Below, piece after piece: positions 28,441 to 37,625 of a DNA stretch of 64,000 nucleotides; position 1 is the first letter of the stretch, and each line of letters opens with the position of its first letter. The stretch lies in contig NZ_CP043430.1 in NCBI RefSeq assembly GCF_008271365.1, positions 1,364,001 through 1,428,000 on the forward strand, read 5' to 3'. The notes below the pieces were generated by a model. It was not told where the DNA came from. It saw only the letters and a program-made list of their open reading frames with translations, and did no database searches. The position numbers were made by a program, and so were the translations under genes. Source of the stretch: Microbacterium sp. 1S1. Its GTDB lineage: Bacteria > Actinomycetota > Actinomycetes > Actinomycetales > Microbacteriaceae.

Positions 28441-29396
28441 GTGTCAATCGTGCACGGACGGCTGGCCGTCGTCGTCGTGAACTACGCTTCGGCGCGGCTG
28501 CTCGAACGCAACCTGGCGGTCGTGGAGCGGGAGGCCCGCGCGATCGACGAGGATGCGCTGGTCATCGTCGTCGACAACTGGGCGGGCGCGGGTGAGCGCG
28601 AGGCCGCCGCGACCGTCGCCCGGGCACACGGCTGGACCCTGATCGCCTCCCCAGACGAACACCGGATTCGGCGGCGGGGGTCAACATCGGGGTGGCCGGG
28701 GCGCTCGCCGAGGGGGCAACCGACGTCCTCGTGATCAACCCGGACGCCCACATCGACCGGACCTCGCTGTCTCGCCTGGCCGAGATCACCGCCGGGTCGC
28801 GGACGACGCTGGCGTCGCCGGTCATCACCGACTCCGACGGACGGACTTGGTTCGCGGGGATCGACCTCCTGCTGGACGACGGCACCATGCGTGCGCGCCG
28901 GAAGCGTCGGGCGGAGGACACGCGGCCCTACGAGCCGTGGCTGAGCGGTGCCTGCCTCTGGATCACCCGCGAGGTGTGGGAGCTCGCCGGGGGATTCGAC
29001 GACGAGTACTTCCTGTACTGGGAGGACGTCGACTTCTCGCGTCGCGTCGTGTCGGCCGGGGGAGCCCTCGCGCTCGTCGAGGACGCGAGGGCGGTGCACG
29101 ACGAGGGGGGTACCCAGCGCGCCGACCCGGAGCTGTCCCGCGCCAAGTCGGAGGGGTACTACTACTACAACATCCGCAATCGGATGCTGTTCGCGGTCCG
29201 TCACCTCGACGACGAGGCCGTGCGCCGCTGGCGCCGGTCGATACCCCGCACTGCGCGGGAGGTGATCCTCCGCGGCGGACGGCGGCAGTTGCTGCACTCC
29301 GCCGCTCCGCTCCGCGCGTACCTCCGCGGTGTGCGCGAGGCCCGCCGGATCGCACGGACCCCGCGGCCGGATCGTAAGGAGAGCACGTGGTCGTAG
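28441..29396 (+). pseudogene. GT2 (rhamnosyltransferase-like) gene with two frameshifts
   Basis: The first frame (from GTG 28441) reads MSIVHGRLAVVVVNYASARL through ARAHGWTLIAS, a GT2 N-terminus, then loses similarity and stops at 28734. Family sequence resumes in another frame (GVNIGVAGALAEGATDVLVI, WLSGACLWITREVWELAGGF, DEYFLYWEDVDFSRRV) to 29396. Removing one C from CCCC (28649-28652) and one G from GGGGG (28676-28680) restores SQTNTGFGGGVNIGVAGALA, the expected GT2 motif. Either a recent pseudogene, phase-variable tracts or sequencing errors. It overlaps the next gene by 10 nt. Confidence 0.85.
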
Positions 29397-30106
29397 ACGC
29401 CTATCGACAGCTCGCGAAAGCGCAGAAGGGGCACGCGCGCGGTGCCCCCGCCTACTCGGTGTACGTCAACCGTCGGCTCGGCCGGGTCCTCGCCGCCGTG
29501 GCATTCCGGCTCGGGCTCACGCCGAACCAGGTGTCGATCATCAGCGCCGTCCATTCCTTCGCGGCGATCGGCCTCATCGCCTTCGCGCCGGTGACCGTAC
29601 CGCTGGGGCTGCTGATCGCGCTCCTGCTCGTCCTCGGGTACGCCTGGGACTCGGCGGATGGACAGGTCGCCCGTCTTCGTGGCGGAGGGAGCCCTCAGGG
29701 CGAGTGGCTGGACCACTTCATCGACACGCTCAAGATCGCTTCGCTGCACCTCGCCGTGGTCGTCGGTCTGTACCGGGTGCTGCCGGAGACGCCGGCGCTG
29801 CTGCTCATTCCGATCCTGTTCAGCATCGTCGCCTCGACGACCTTCTCCGGCATGCTCCTGAACGATCTGCTCAAGGGCAAGCATGCCGTGGCGTCCACGC
29901 ACGAGCGCGGCGGCGGGACGCTCACGCGTTCGCTGGTGCTCCTACCGACGGACTTCGGTCTGGTCTGCCTCGTCTTCGTCCTGTGGGGCTGGACGCCGGG
30001 ATTCCTGGTCGCCTACACCCTGCTGTGCGCCGCAGCGGTCCTGTTCCTCGCGCTCGCCGCGGTGAAGTGGTTCCGCGAGATCGGAAGGCTGGGGGACCCG
30101 ACATGA
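29387..30106 (+). CDS. CDP-alcohol phosphatidyltransferase family protein
   Basis: A 239-residue membrane enzyme with about five to six membrane segments. The signature D-x2-DG-x2-AR-x8-G-x3-D-x3-D is present in DSADGQVARLRGGGSPQGEW followed by LDHFID, so it should transfer a phospho-alcohol from a CDP-alcohol to an acceptor. Starts at a GTG inside the end of the GT2 frame and overlaps the phosphatase gene by 4 nt. With the cytidylyltransferase at 19909 it suggests a phosphodiester-linked alcohol in the surface polymer; it could instead make a membrane lipid. Confidence 0.9.
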   Translation: MVVDAYRQLAKAQKGHARGAPAYSVYVNRRLGRVLAAVAFRLGLTPNQVSIISAVHSFAAIGLIAFAPVTVPLGLLIALLLVLGYAWDSADGQVARLRGGGSPQGEWLDHFIDTLKIASLHLAVVVGLYRVLPETPALLLIPILFSIVASTTFSGMLLNDLLKGKHAVASTHERGGGTLTRSLVLLPTDFGLVCLVFVLWGWTPGFLVAYTLLCAAAVLFLALAAVKWFREIGRLGDPT

Positions 30107-30720
30107 CCGGAGAGTCGATCCTCGTCGTGTGCGCCGCCAACGTCTGTCGGTCACCGCTGGCCGAGCTGACCCTGCGGCGCGGGCTGGGAGCGGGCTCCGC
30201 CATCGCCGTCCACAGCGCCGGCGTGCGCGCCCACGAGGGCGACCCGATCTGCACGGAGGTCGCCGGACGGCACTCGGAGGACGACTGGCAGGAGGAGGCG
30301 AAGGCGCATCGAGCGCGTGTCGTCTCGCCGGAGCTCCTCGCGGGCGCCTCCCTCGTCCTGACCGCGTCGAAGGACATCCGGGGCGAGCTGGTGCGGTCGG
30401 CCCCCGAGTTCCGCGATCGGATGTTCACACTCCGCGAGGCCGCGCATCTCGGAGCCGGCTTCCGTCCCGGCGGCTCCGATCCCGTGGCGGGCTACGTGGC
30501 GTACCTCGACCGTGCCCGCACCCGCGCGGTGCCCCTCGGAGGCACAGCGCGCCGCGGACGGGGGGTCCGGCGGCTCTTCGGGAGCCGTTCCGTCGCAGAC
30601 CCGACCTCCATCGCCGATCGGCACGGAAGCCGGGGACACGCCGAGACGATCCGCGAGGTCGAGCAGGCCGTGGATGCCATCGTGACGCAGATCGGGGAAC
30701 ACCGCCGGCGCTCCTCCTGA
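30103..30720 (+). CDS. low-molecular-weight protein-tyrosine phosphatase
   Basis: A 205-residue phosphatase of the Wzb/PtpA fold. The active-site loop is CAANVCRSP (C-x5-R-S) close to the N-terminus. The usual C-terminal DP Asp may be in SDPVAGY. It is about 50 residues longer than most family members, with a basic insertion near 150-170 (GGTARRGRGVRRLFGSR). In polysaccharide loci these enzymes dephosphorylate the Wzc tyrosine kinase, here encoded at 37626. Coupled to the gene before by ATGA. Confidence 0.88.
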   Translation: MTGESILVVCAANVCRSPLAELTLRRGLGAGSAIAVHSAGVRAHEGDPICTEVAGRHSEDDWQEEAKAHRARVVSPELLAGASLVLTASKDIRGELVRSAPEFRDRMFTLREAAHLGAGFRPGGSDPVAGYVAYLDRARTRAVPLGGTARRGRGVRRLFGSRSVADPTSIADRHGSRGHAETIREVEQAVDAIVTQIGEHRRRSS

Positions 30721-30729
30721 CCCGAAGGG

Positions 30730-30832
30730 TTGTGGATTTCCACGGGGCGCACTACGATTAGCCGACGCCGTGTTTCGCACGGTTGGGGGGAACCGGAGCC
30801 GAGGGGGCTTCGGCTGGGGAATCTGGGTTCTG
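30730..30832 (+). promoter_or_regulatory. promoter and G-loop leader of lipoprotein gene
   Basis: -35 TTGTGG (30730-30735), 17-nt spacer and -10 TACGAT (30753-30758). The leader holds hairpin 1 (30780-30795; 5-bp stem, loop of six G), 1 nt, hairpin 2 (30797-30815; 6-bp stem, loop GGGGGCT), then CTGGGGA, CTGGG and CTGGGGA copies up to the GTG at 30843. Confidence 0.55.
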
Positions 30833-30842
30833 GGGAGCTGCA

Positions 30843-31451
30843 GTGTTCACTGTTTCAGCATGCCGTTCTGGGGACGGCTCTTCGCGCGCTCGACGCGCGC
30901 TTTTCATCGCGCCCGTCGTGGCGTTCGCGGTTCTGCTCGCCGGGTGCACGGCGGCTCCGGACACGTCGGCGTCGCCGGCACCCGAGGGCACCAGCACGAC
31001 CGATTGGACGCCGCCCGCCGATCCTGACGCGGAAGGGCCGACCGAGGCCCCTGCGCTGACCGAGGAGAGCGGTGCGCTGGACGCGGAGATCGCGCTCTCC
31101 ACCGACATGGTCGTGACGGTCGACGACATCTCGACGACCGAGATCACGCCGCAGACGCCCGGCGAGTACGCCGGCTCCGCCGTCGTGGTGACCGTGAAGG
31201 TGGCCAACGACTCGAAGCGGACGCAGAGCGTCGACTCGGCCGTCGTTAGCCTCGTCACCGATGACGGCGACGTCGGCGTCGCCACCACCGCCGGACCGAA
31301 CGAGCCGCTCCGCGGGGAGCTGGCCGCGGGCGACGAGGCCACCGGAACCTACGTCTTCATGCTCGACCCCATCGAGGGCCGCGCCGTGAAGATCAGCGTG
31401 AACTACGCCGCCGGCGAGCCGGTGGCGACCTTCGCGGGCGAGCTCTCCTGA
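30843..31451 (+). CDS. lipoprotein, DUF4352-like
   Basis: A 202-residue lipoprotein. The GTG at 30843 gives a basic N-terminus, hydrophobic stretch and lipobox LLAGC; the GGGGAG 6 nt before it serves as ribosome site. After a Ser/Thr/Pro-rich spacer, the domain (DMVVTVDDISTTEITPQTPG, SAVVVTVKVANDSKRTQSVD, GEPLRGELAAGDEATGTYVF in outline) resembles the immunoglobulin-like DUF4352 telokin fold. Role in the polysaccharide locus unknown. Confidence 0.8.
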   Translation: MFTVSACRSGDGSSRARRALFIAPVVAFAVLLAGCTAAPDTSASPAPEGTSTTDWTPPADPDAEGPTEAPALTEESGALDAEIALSTDMVVTVDDISTTEITPQTPGEYAGSAVVVTVKVANDSKRTQSVDSAVVSLVTDDGDVGVATTAGPNEPLRGELAAGDEATGTYVFMLDPIEGRAVKISVNYAAGEPVATFAGELS

Positions 31452-31526
31452 GCCGCGGGCGCGAGAGATACCACCGCGTCTCGTACGTGACATTTTCGAA
31501 GAAGAAATCTGGGGCTGGGGAGCAAC

Positions 31527-34500
31527 ATGGGTAAGACATCCATTGGGAGGCGGGCGCGGAGCGCACTCGCATCGGTCGTGACGGCGGCGCTGCTGATCAC
31601 GGGCATGACCACGCTGGGGGCGACGGGGGCCGCGGCGGCCGACACGCCGTCGACGCCGCCGCCGCTGCTGCAGCGGAACGATGACGTCGTGACGTCCGAT
31701 CCGATTCCGACCGTGCAGATCGACAACGGCTACGTCTGGTCCCAGACGACGATCGGGTCGACGGTGTATGCGGTCGGGAAGTTCGACAACGCCCGTGCGC
31801 CGCTCGCCGCTCCCGGCACCAGCCTCACTGCGCGGTCGAACGTCCTCGCCTATGACATCAACACGGGCCAGCTGCTGCCGTTCGCGCCGCAGGTCAACGG
31901 CGTCATCAAGGCCGTCGCCGCCTCGCCGGACGGAAGCCGCATCTACATCGGCGGGTCGTTCAATTCCGTCAACGGCCAGACCCGCTGGAACTTCGCGGCG
32001 CTGGACGCCGCGACAGGCCAGCTCGTGCCCGGTTTCTCGCCCTCGATCGGTGGCAGCGGCGTGTACGCGCTGGCCACCTCCGGATCGAGCGTCTACGTGG
32101 GCGGCCTGTTCACCCAGGGCAACGCGACGCCGCGAAAGAACCTCGCCGCGTTCTCGGCCACGAACGGCGCGCTGCTCAGTTGGGCACCGCAGAGCGACCT
32201 TCAGGTCGACGCCATGGTGATGGACCCCGCGGGTCAGAACGTCATCGCCGCTGGCCGCTTCTCGCAGGTCAACGGCGACCTGACGATGCGCGGCACCGTC
32301 GCCCTCGACAAGACGACCGGCGCGGTCGACAGCGGTTGGGCGCTGCCGCAGACCGTGAAGAACGGCTCGAACACCGGGTCGAACTCGGGCAAGGCAGGAA
32401 TCTTCGGCCTCGCAGCCGACGCCAACGCCGTGTACGGAACCGGCTGGGTCTACGCGGATGCGGCCACGGGTAACCTCGAGGGCACCTTCGCAGCCGAGGC
32501 CGGCAGCGGCCAGGTCCGCTGGATCGCAGACTGCCTCGGTGACCACTACGGCGTCTACTCGACCGGCAAGACGGTGTACACCACCAGCCACACCCACGCC
32601 TGCAGCACGATGGGCATGCACCCGGAGCAGAACCCGCGTACGCACCGCTATTCGGAGGCGTACACAGCGGATGCCCGTGGCCTGCTGGGGAACCAGCCCG
32701 CAGCGGGAGGCACGTACAAGAACTGGGCCGGCACGCCCGCGCCGTCGGCGTACGCCTGGACGCCCGACTGGGCCGTTGGCGTGACGACGGGCATGGGACA
32801 GGCCGGTCTGTCCATCACCGGGGTCGGGAACATGATCTCGATCGGAGGCGAGTTCCGCTCCGTGAACAACGGACGCTTCGAGGGACTCGTCCGGTTCTCC
32901 ACCAACCCGCCCGGCGGGGCGAAGGACGGCCCTCGCCTGTCCGGAGCGAACTGGACCGGCACAGCGCAGTCCTTCATCCCCGGGCGTGTCCGGGTGTCGA
33001 TCCCGGCGAACTGGGACCGCGACGACCTGACGCTCACGTACGAGCTGCGCCGCAAGGGGACCGCCGCTCCGGTCGCCACGACCACGGCCCGAGGCACCTG
33101 GTGGGACCGCCCCTCGGTGAACCTCGAGGACAAGACGGCTGCGCCCGGCTCGACGCAGGAGTACACCGTCGTCGCGAAGGACAGCGCGGGCAACACCGTG
33201 TCCAGCCAGGCGATGAGTGCGACCGTCACGGAGGGGGCCGTCTCGACCTATGTCGACGCCGTCACCGCGGACGGACCGCAGCTCTACTACCCGCTCGGCT
33301 CCGCCGCGCAGGACTGGGCCGGGTCGAACACTCCGGTCTTCGGCTCGGGAGTGACCGCATCGACCTCCGGCGTGGAGAACACGGCGACCGGTGCCTCGAC
33401 CTTCACCGGCACGAGCTCCGGCCGGGTGGCCTCGGGCAGCAAGATCGCCGCACCCACGGAGTTCTCCACCGAGCTGTGGTTCAAGACCAACACGAACAGC
33501 GGCGGGAAGCTCATGGGGTACGGCTCCGCGCTGTCGGGCGACTCGACGAGCTATGACCGTCATCTCTACATGACGAACAACGGGCGACTGGTCTTCGGCA
33601 CGTACAACGGCAGCACGCAGACGGTGCAGAACGACACCGCTCTGAACGACAACGCCTGGCATCACGCCGTCGCGACGCAGAGCGCTGACGGAATGAAGCT
33701 CTATGTCGACGGGCAGCTCGTGTCGTCCCTGAACGGGGCGACCACGGCGGAGAACTACACAGGATATTGGCGTATCGGTGGCGACAATCTCTCCGGATGG
33801 CCGTCCGCACCGAGCTCCAAGTACTTCAAGGGGTCGCTGGACGAGGTGGCGGTCTACCCGTTCGCCCTCACGCCCACGCAGGTGAAGACGCACTACGGCA
33901 TCGGCAAGGGCTTCCAGGCTCCGACCGCCGACTTCACCGCCACGCCCGCCGACCTCGCCGTCGCGTTCGACGCAGGAGCCTCGGCACCGGCGGGGTCGGC
34001 CACCATCGCCGGATACCGGTGGGACTTCGGTGACGACTCGCCGACGGAGACCGGCAAGACGACGAGCCACACGTACGAGGAGTCCGGCACGTACACCGTC
34101 ACGCTGACGGTGACCGACAGCAACGGACTCGCGACCTCGGTGGAGAAGCAGGTCGTGGTGCAGGCGCCGAACGTCCTTCCGACGGCGTCCTTCGAGACGA
34201 CCGCGAACGGACTCTCGGTGTCGGCCGACGCGTCCGCCTCCTCCGACTCCGACGGATCCATCGCGACGTACGCCTGGAACTGGGGGGACGGCACGACCTC
34301 GACCGGTCAGGTCGCGACGCACGTCTACGCCACGGCGGGTACCCGCACCGTGACGCTGACCGTCACCGACGACCGCGGGGGCAGCTCGTCGACCACCCGC
34401 CAGGTGGTGACGACGCACGCCGATCCGGTCGCCGCCTTCACCGCGACCGCCTCCGGGCTGAACGTCGACGTCTCGGCCGCGGGTTCGAGCGCGTCCGACG

Positions 34501-36248
34501 GAGCCACGCTGACCTACTCGTGGAACTGGGGCGACGGTTCTGCCGCCGGCTCCGGGGCCACGGCCGCGCACACGTATGCGCAGGCCGGCGCGAAGGACAT
34601 CACCCTCACCGTGACGGACAGCCTCGGCGCGTCCTCCACCCTCACGAAGACCGTGACCCTGACCGCGCAGGTGTTCGCCGCGTCCGATGCGTTCGGCCGC
34701 GTCGTCTCCAGCGGGTGGGGTGCGGCGGACAAGGGCGGCACGTGGGCCCCGATGAGCGGGTCCGCTGCGGTGCTCTCCGTGGGTGACGGCGTGGGCAAGG
34801 TGAACCTGACGCCGGGCGAGACGAGGGAGATGCTGCTGCAGGGCACGTCGGTCCTCGACTCCTCCGCACGCATCACGTACACCCTCGCCTCCGGACCGTC
34901 GACCGGCGTCGCCTACGAGGGGCTGGGCGCGCGGCGCTCCGGATCCTCCGGCTACCGGGCACTCGCCTGGCACCGCGCCGACGGGACGACCTGGCTCGTG
35001 ATCCACCGCAACGGCACTGCGATCGCCAGCACCGCCGTCTCCGGACTCACCTGGAGCGCGGGCAGCTCGTTCACGCTCCTGATGGAGACGACGGGGTCCT
35101 CGACCACGACCATCCGGGCCAAGCTGTGGACGGCCGGGGCGGCGGAGCCCGCGAACTGGCAGCTCACCACGACGGACGCGACCCCGGCCCTCCAGGTCGC
35201 CGGTGCTCCCACGGTGTTCTCCTACCGGGCCGGCAGCGCGACCGGCACCAACCTCGCCAGCTTCGACGACTTCACGCTGAAGAACCTCGGCGCTCCGGCC
35301 CCCGAGCCCGAGCCGCAGCCGGAGCCGGAGCCCGCGAACGTCGCTCCGACCGCCGCGTTCACCGCCACTGCGACGAACCTGACGGTCGCGGTGGACGGTA
35401 GCGCATCCACCGACTCCGACGGCACCGTCGCGTCGTACGCCTGGAACTTCGGGGACAACACGACGGGCACGGGTGCGACCAGCTCGCACACCTACGCGGC
35501 GGCGGGGACGTACACCGTGACGCTCACCGTGAAGGACGACAAGGGCGCCACGCACACCACCAGCAAGCCGGTGACCGTGACGGCGCCGCCGGTCGACCCC
35601 GAGCCGGAGCCCGAGCCGGAGCCGGAGCCGGCCCCCGTCGCGGACGACGCCTTCGACCGCACGGCCGGTCCCGGCTGGGGCACGGCGACGGTCGGCGGGG
35701 CATGGACCATCGCCGGCGGCTCGCAAGCGGCGGCGACGGTCGCCGACGGCCAGGCGAAGCTGAATCTCATCGCCGGAGACACCCGCCACGCGACGCTGAA
35801 CACGACGTCCGTCGCGGATGCGCTGCTGGAGACGCAGTTCCGCGTCGACCAGGCCCCGGCGGCGGGTGGCGCCTACATCGGTGTGATCGCCCGACAGTCG
35901 GCGGCGGGGAAGTACTTCGTCCGTGCCTGGCTGCGACCCGACGGCACGGTCTGGCTGGTCGTGCACCGGGAGGGGACCGTGCTGCGCACACAGACCGTGC
36001 CCGGGCTCGTCTGGGCCGCGAACACGTCGTACAGCCTCGAGGTGTCCGTGACGGGGACGACGTCGGCGACCGTGTCCGCCAAGGTCTGGCCGACGGGGAC
36101 GACGAAGCCGGCGACCTGGCAGCTCACCACGACGGACGCGACGCCGCTGGGGGCGGGCGCGGTCGGTCTGAGCGGCAACCGTTCCGGCAGCGCGACCGCG
36201 CCGCTGGGCGTGTCGTTCGATTCGTTCCGCGTCACCGCACCGCAGTAA
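31527..36248 (+). CDS. giant secreted protein: propeller, LamG, PKD repeats
   Basis: A 1573-residue exported protein. The signal peptide (residues 1-39) ends AAA-ADT. Residues about 60-470 are propeller-like repeats (YVWSQTTIGSTVYAVGKFDN, RIYIGGSFNSVNGQTRWNFA). Residues about 570-790 contain a LamG/concanavalin-type fold (STELWFKTNTNSGGKLMGYG, HHAVATQSADGMKLYVDG). Four PKD domains follow, each with YxWDFGD-like cores (YRWDFGDDSP, YAWNWGDGTT, YSWNWGDGSA, YAWNFGDNTT). Two copies of a roughly 180-residue module (DAFGRVVSSGWG and DAFDRTAGPGWG) close PKD blocks. No sorting signal is visible, so it is released or bound to the polymer. Likely binds or shapes the polysaccharide. Confidence 0.88.
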   Translation: MGKTSIGRRARSALASVVTAALLITGMTTLGATGAAAADTPSTPPPLLQRNDDVVTSDPIPTVQIDNGYVWSQTTIGSTVYAVGKFDNARAPLAAPGTSLTARSNVLAYDINTGQLLPFAPQVNGVIKAVAASPDGSRIYIGGSFNSVNGQTRWNFAALDAATGQLVPGFSPSIGGSGVYALATSGSSVYVGGLFTQGNATPRKNLAAFSATNGALLSWAPQSDLQVDAMVMDPAGQNVIAAGRFSQVNGDLTMRGTVALDKTTGAVDSGWALPQTVKNGSNTGSNSGKAGIFGLAADANAVYGTGWVYADAATGNLEGTFAAEAGSGQVRWIADCLGDHYGVYSTGKTVYTTSHTHACSTMGMHPEQNPRTHRYSEAYTADARGLLGNQPAAGGTYKNWAGTPAPSAYAWTPDWAVGVTTGMGQAGLSITGVGNMISIGGEFRSVNNGRFEGLVRFSTNPPGGAKDGPRLSGANWTGTAQSFIPGRVRVSIPANWDRDDLTLTYELRRKGTAAPVATTTARGTWWDRPSVNLEDKTAAPGSTQEYTVVAKDSAGNTVSSQAMSATVTEGAVSTYVDAVTADGPQLYYPLGSAAQDWAGSNTPVFGSGVTASTSGVENTATGASTFTGTSSGRVASGSKIAAPTEFSTELWFKTNTNSGGKLMGYGSALSGDSTSYDRHLYMTNNGRLVFGTYNGSTQTVQNDTALNDNAWHHAVATQSADGMKLYVDGQLVSSLNGATTAENYTGYWRIGGDNLSGWPSAPSSKYFKGSLDEVAVYPFALTPTQVKTHYGIGKGFQAPTADFTATPADLAVAFDAGASAPAGSATIAGYRWDFGDDSPTETGKTTSHTYEESGTYTVTLTVTDSNGLATSVEKQVVVQAPNVLPTASFETTANGLSVSADASASSDSDGSIATYAWNWGDGTTSTGQVATHVYATAGTRTVTLTVTDDRGGSSSTTRQVVTTHADPVAAFTATASGLNVDVSAAGSSASDGATLTYSWNWGDGSAAGSGATAAHTYAQAGAKDITLTVTDSLGASSTLTKTVTLTAQVFAASDAFGRVVSSGWGAADKGGTWAPMSGSAAVLSVGDGVGKVNLTPGETREMLLQGTSVLDSSARITYTLASGPSTGVAYEGLGARRSGSSGYRALAWHRADGTTWLVIHRNGTAIASTAVSGLTWSAGSSFTLLMETTGSSTTTIRAKLWTAGAAEPANWQLTTTDATPALQVAGAPTVFSYRAGSATGTNLASFDDFTLKNLGAPAPEPEPQPEPEPANVAPTAAFTATATNLTVAVDGSASTDSDGTVASYAWNFGDNTTGTGATSSHTYAAAGTYTVTLTVKDDKGATHTTSKPVTVTAPPVDPEPEPEPEPEPAPVADDAFDRTAGPGWGTATVGGAWTIAGGSQAAATVADGQAKLNLIAGDTRHATLNTTSVADALLETQFRVDQAPAAGGAYIGVIARQSAAGKYFVRAWLRPDGTVWLVVHREGTVLRTQTVPGLVWAANTSYSLEVSVTGTTSATVSAKVWPTGTTKPATWQLTTTDATPLGAGAVGLSGNRSGSATAPLGVSFDSFRVTAPQ

Positions 36249-36259
36249 GATCCTGACGC

Positions 36260-37570
36260 ATGGCCACTGCTGTACCGATCGCGCTCCTCGCCATCGGCGG
36301 AATCGCGGCAGTGGCCATCGTCGTGTTCGGGCTCCGTCTGCTCCCGCGCACCGCCTTCGTGGTGTGGGCCTGCGTGCTGTTCTTCGTCCCGCTCTGGGTG
36401 GGGGTGAACGTCGGCTTCTACTGGGCGGCGATCACCCTGCTGACGGCGCTGCTGATCATCGTCAACTGGTCCGTGGTGCCCCTGCGCGCGGCCGACGCCT
36501 GGGTCGCGGTGTTCGTCCTCCTCGTCGTCGGCCTGTACGGCTTCGGCACGGTCGACCTCGCCTCCCTCGTGGCGTCGCTGCTGGAGTGGGTCATCCCCTA
36601 CATCTGGGGTCGGGTGGTCCTCGCCCGTGTGACTCCGGAATGGGTGACGTCGACCATCGCCGTGGTGGCGATCGTCGCGGCGGCGCTCGCCGTCGTGGAG
36701 TTCGTGACCTCGTTCAATCCGTTCGTCCTGATCCCCGGTTCCGGCGTCGTCTACGAGACGTGGAGCCCGTTGCAGGAGCGCGGCGGTGTCCTCCGTGCGG
36801 AGGGCGCGTACGGCCACTCGATCGCCCTGGGCGCGGCCCTGGCGATGTCCTCGGCTTTCGTGGTCGCGACCAGGTGGCGACTGTTCCCGAAGATCACGGG
36901 AGTGGTGGTCATCGCGATCGCGACGGTGCTCACCTTCAGCAGGGCCGGGCTGTTGACGCTCGTGCTCACGCTTGTGCTGTCCACCTTCCTCATCGTCGGC
37001 GTCTCGACGAGGTTCCGGGTGACGGTCGCGGTCGCGGGAGTCATCGGGGCGGCCATCGTGATCCCGATCATCGATTCCGTCTTCGGAGCGGCGGGTGACG
37101 AGGCGGGGGGAAGCGCCGACTACCGGACCGATCTGCTCGTGCTCCTGGAGCAGGTGCAGGTGTTCGGCAACCCGGGTGACTGGCATTCCCTCGTCTCCGG
37201 CGACTACTACCTCGGCTACTTCGCCCGCTCGGTGGACAACGCGCTGGTGCTCACGCTCCTGCGGTACGGGTACGTGCCGACGCTGCTCATCATGGCGGCC
37301 GTCGTCTGCGCCGCGCTGATGGCGGTGCGGCGGTCGACCAGAAGTCCCGCCGCCCTCGCCGTCGTCGGCCAGCTCCCGAGTCTGGTCGTGGTGGCGCTCA
37401 TCACGCAGTACAGCATGTTCCTCTGGTTCTGCGTGGGGCTGGCGATCACCTGGGCCAGGGATGCGGGTGCGCGGTCGGCGCCGGGGGAGGACGCGTTCCT
37501 CCGCGAGGTGCCGACGGCGTCGTCTCCGAGGCTGGCGGCTCGAGCCGCTCCGCAGGCCGGGCAGACGTGA
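36260..37570 (+). CDS. O-antigen ligase/polymerase-like membrane protein (Wzy-type)
   Basis: A 436-residue integral membrane protein with about 10-12 segments and a large outside loop (about 275-315: GGSADYRTDLLVLLEQVQVFGNPGDW), as in Wzy polymerases and WaaL ligases. The Arg residues needed by the family may be R185 (GVLRAEGAYGHS block) and the Arg in ADYRTD; GHS and FSRAGLLTL are typical local motifs. It lies 11 nt after the giant protein gene and just before the Wzc-like gene. Likely polymerises lipid-linked repeat units outside the membrane. Confidence 0.82.
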   Translation: MATAVPIALLAIGGIAAVAIVVFGLRLLPRTAFVVWACVLFFVPLWVGVNVGFYWAAITLLTALLIIVNWSVVPLRAADAWVAVFVLLVVGLYGFGTVDLASLVASLLEWVIPYIWGRVVLARVTPEWVTSTIAVVAIVAAALAVVEFVTSFNPFVLIPGSGVVYETWSPLQERGGVLRAEGAYGHSIALGAALAMSSAFVVATRWRLFPKITGVVVIAIATVLTFSRAGLLTLVLTLVLSTFLIVGVSTRFRVTVAVAGVIGAAIVIPIIDSVFGAAGDEAGGSADYRTDLLVLLEQVQVFGNPGDWHSLVSGDYYLGYFARSVDNALVLTLLRYGYVPTLLIMAAVVCAALMAVRRSTRSPAALAVVGQLPSLVVVALITQYSMFLWFCVGLAITWARDAGARSAPGEDAFLREVPTASSPRLAARAAPQAGQT

Positions 37571-37593
37571 GGGTGCCGTGCAGATGGCTCCTC

Positions 37594-37625
37594 TAGAATC
37601 GAGACCTCAGGGGGAATGGGGAGTC
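37594..37625 (+). promoter_or_regulatory. -10 box and G-rich leader of wzc-like gene
   Basis: -10 TAGAAT (37594-37599) with a poor -35. The short leader can form a weak hairpin (GAC-TC with GAGTC and one bulged C) around an AGGGGGAATGGG loop ending at the ATG at 37626, so the G-rich loop is the ribosome-binding region itself. This is the weakest member of the G-loop leader group. Confidence 0.35.

Noticed and set aside
30780..30835. Resemblance to parts of the c-di-AMP (ydaO) riboswitch: GGGGGAACC followed by TGGGGAATC.
   Set aside because: The leader from the predicted start to the GTG is only about 78 nt, too short for the ydaO core, and the other conserved segments are absent. It fits better with the G-loop leader group.
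30855..35966. 1703-codon open frame on the minus strand opposite the giant secreted protein.
   Set aside because: Low-complexity shadow of PKD and propeller repeats; no start signal or recognisable domain.
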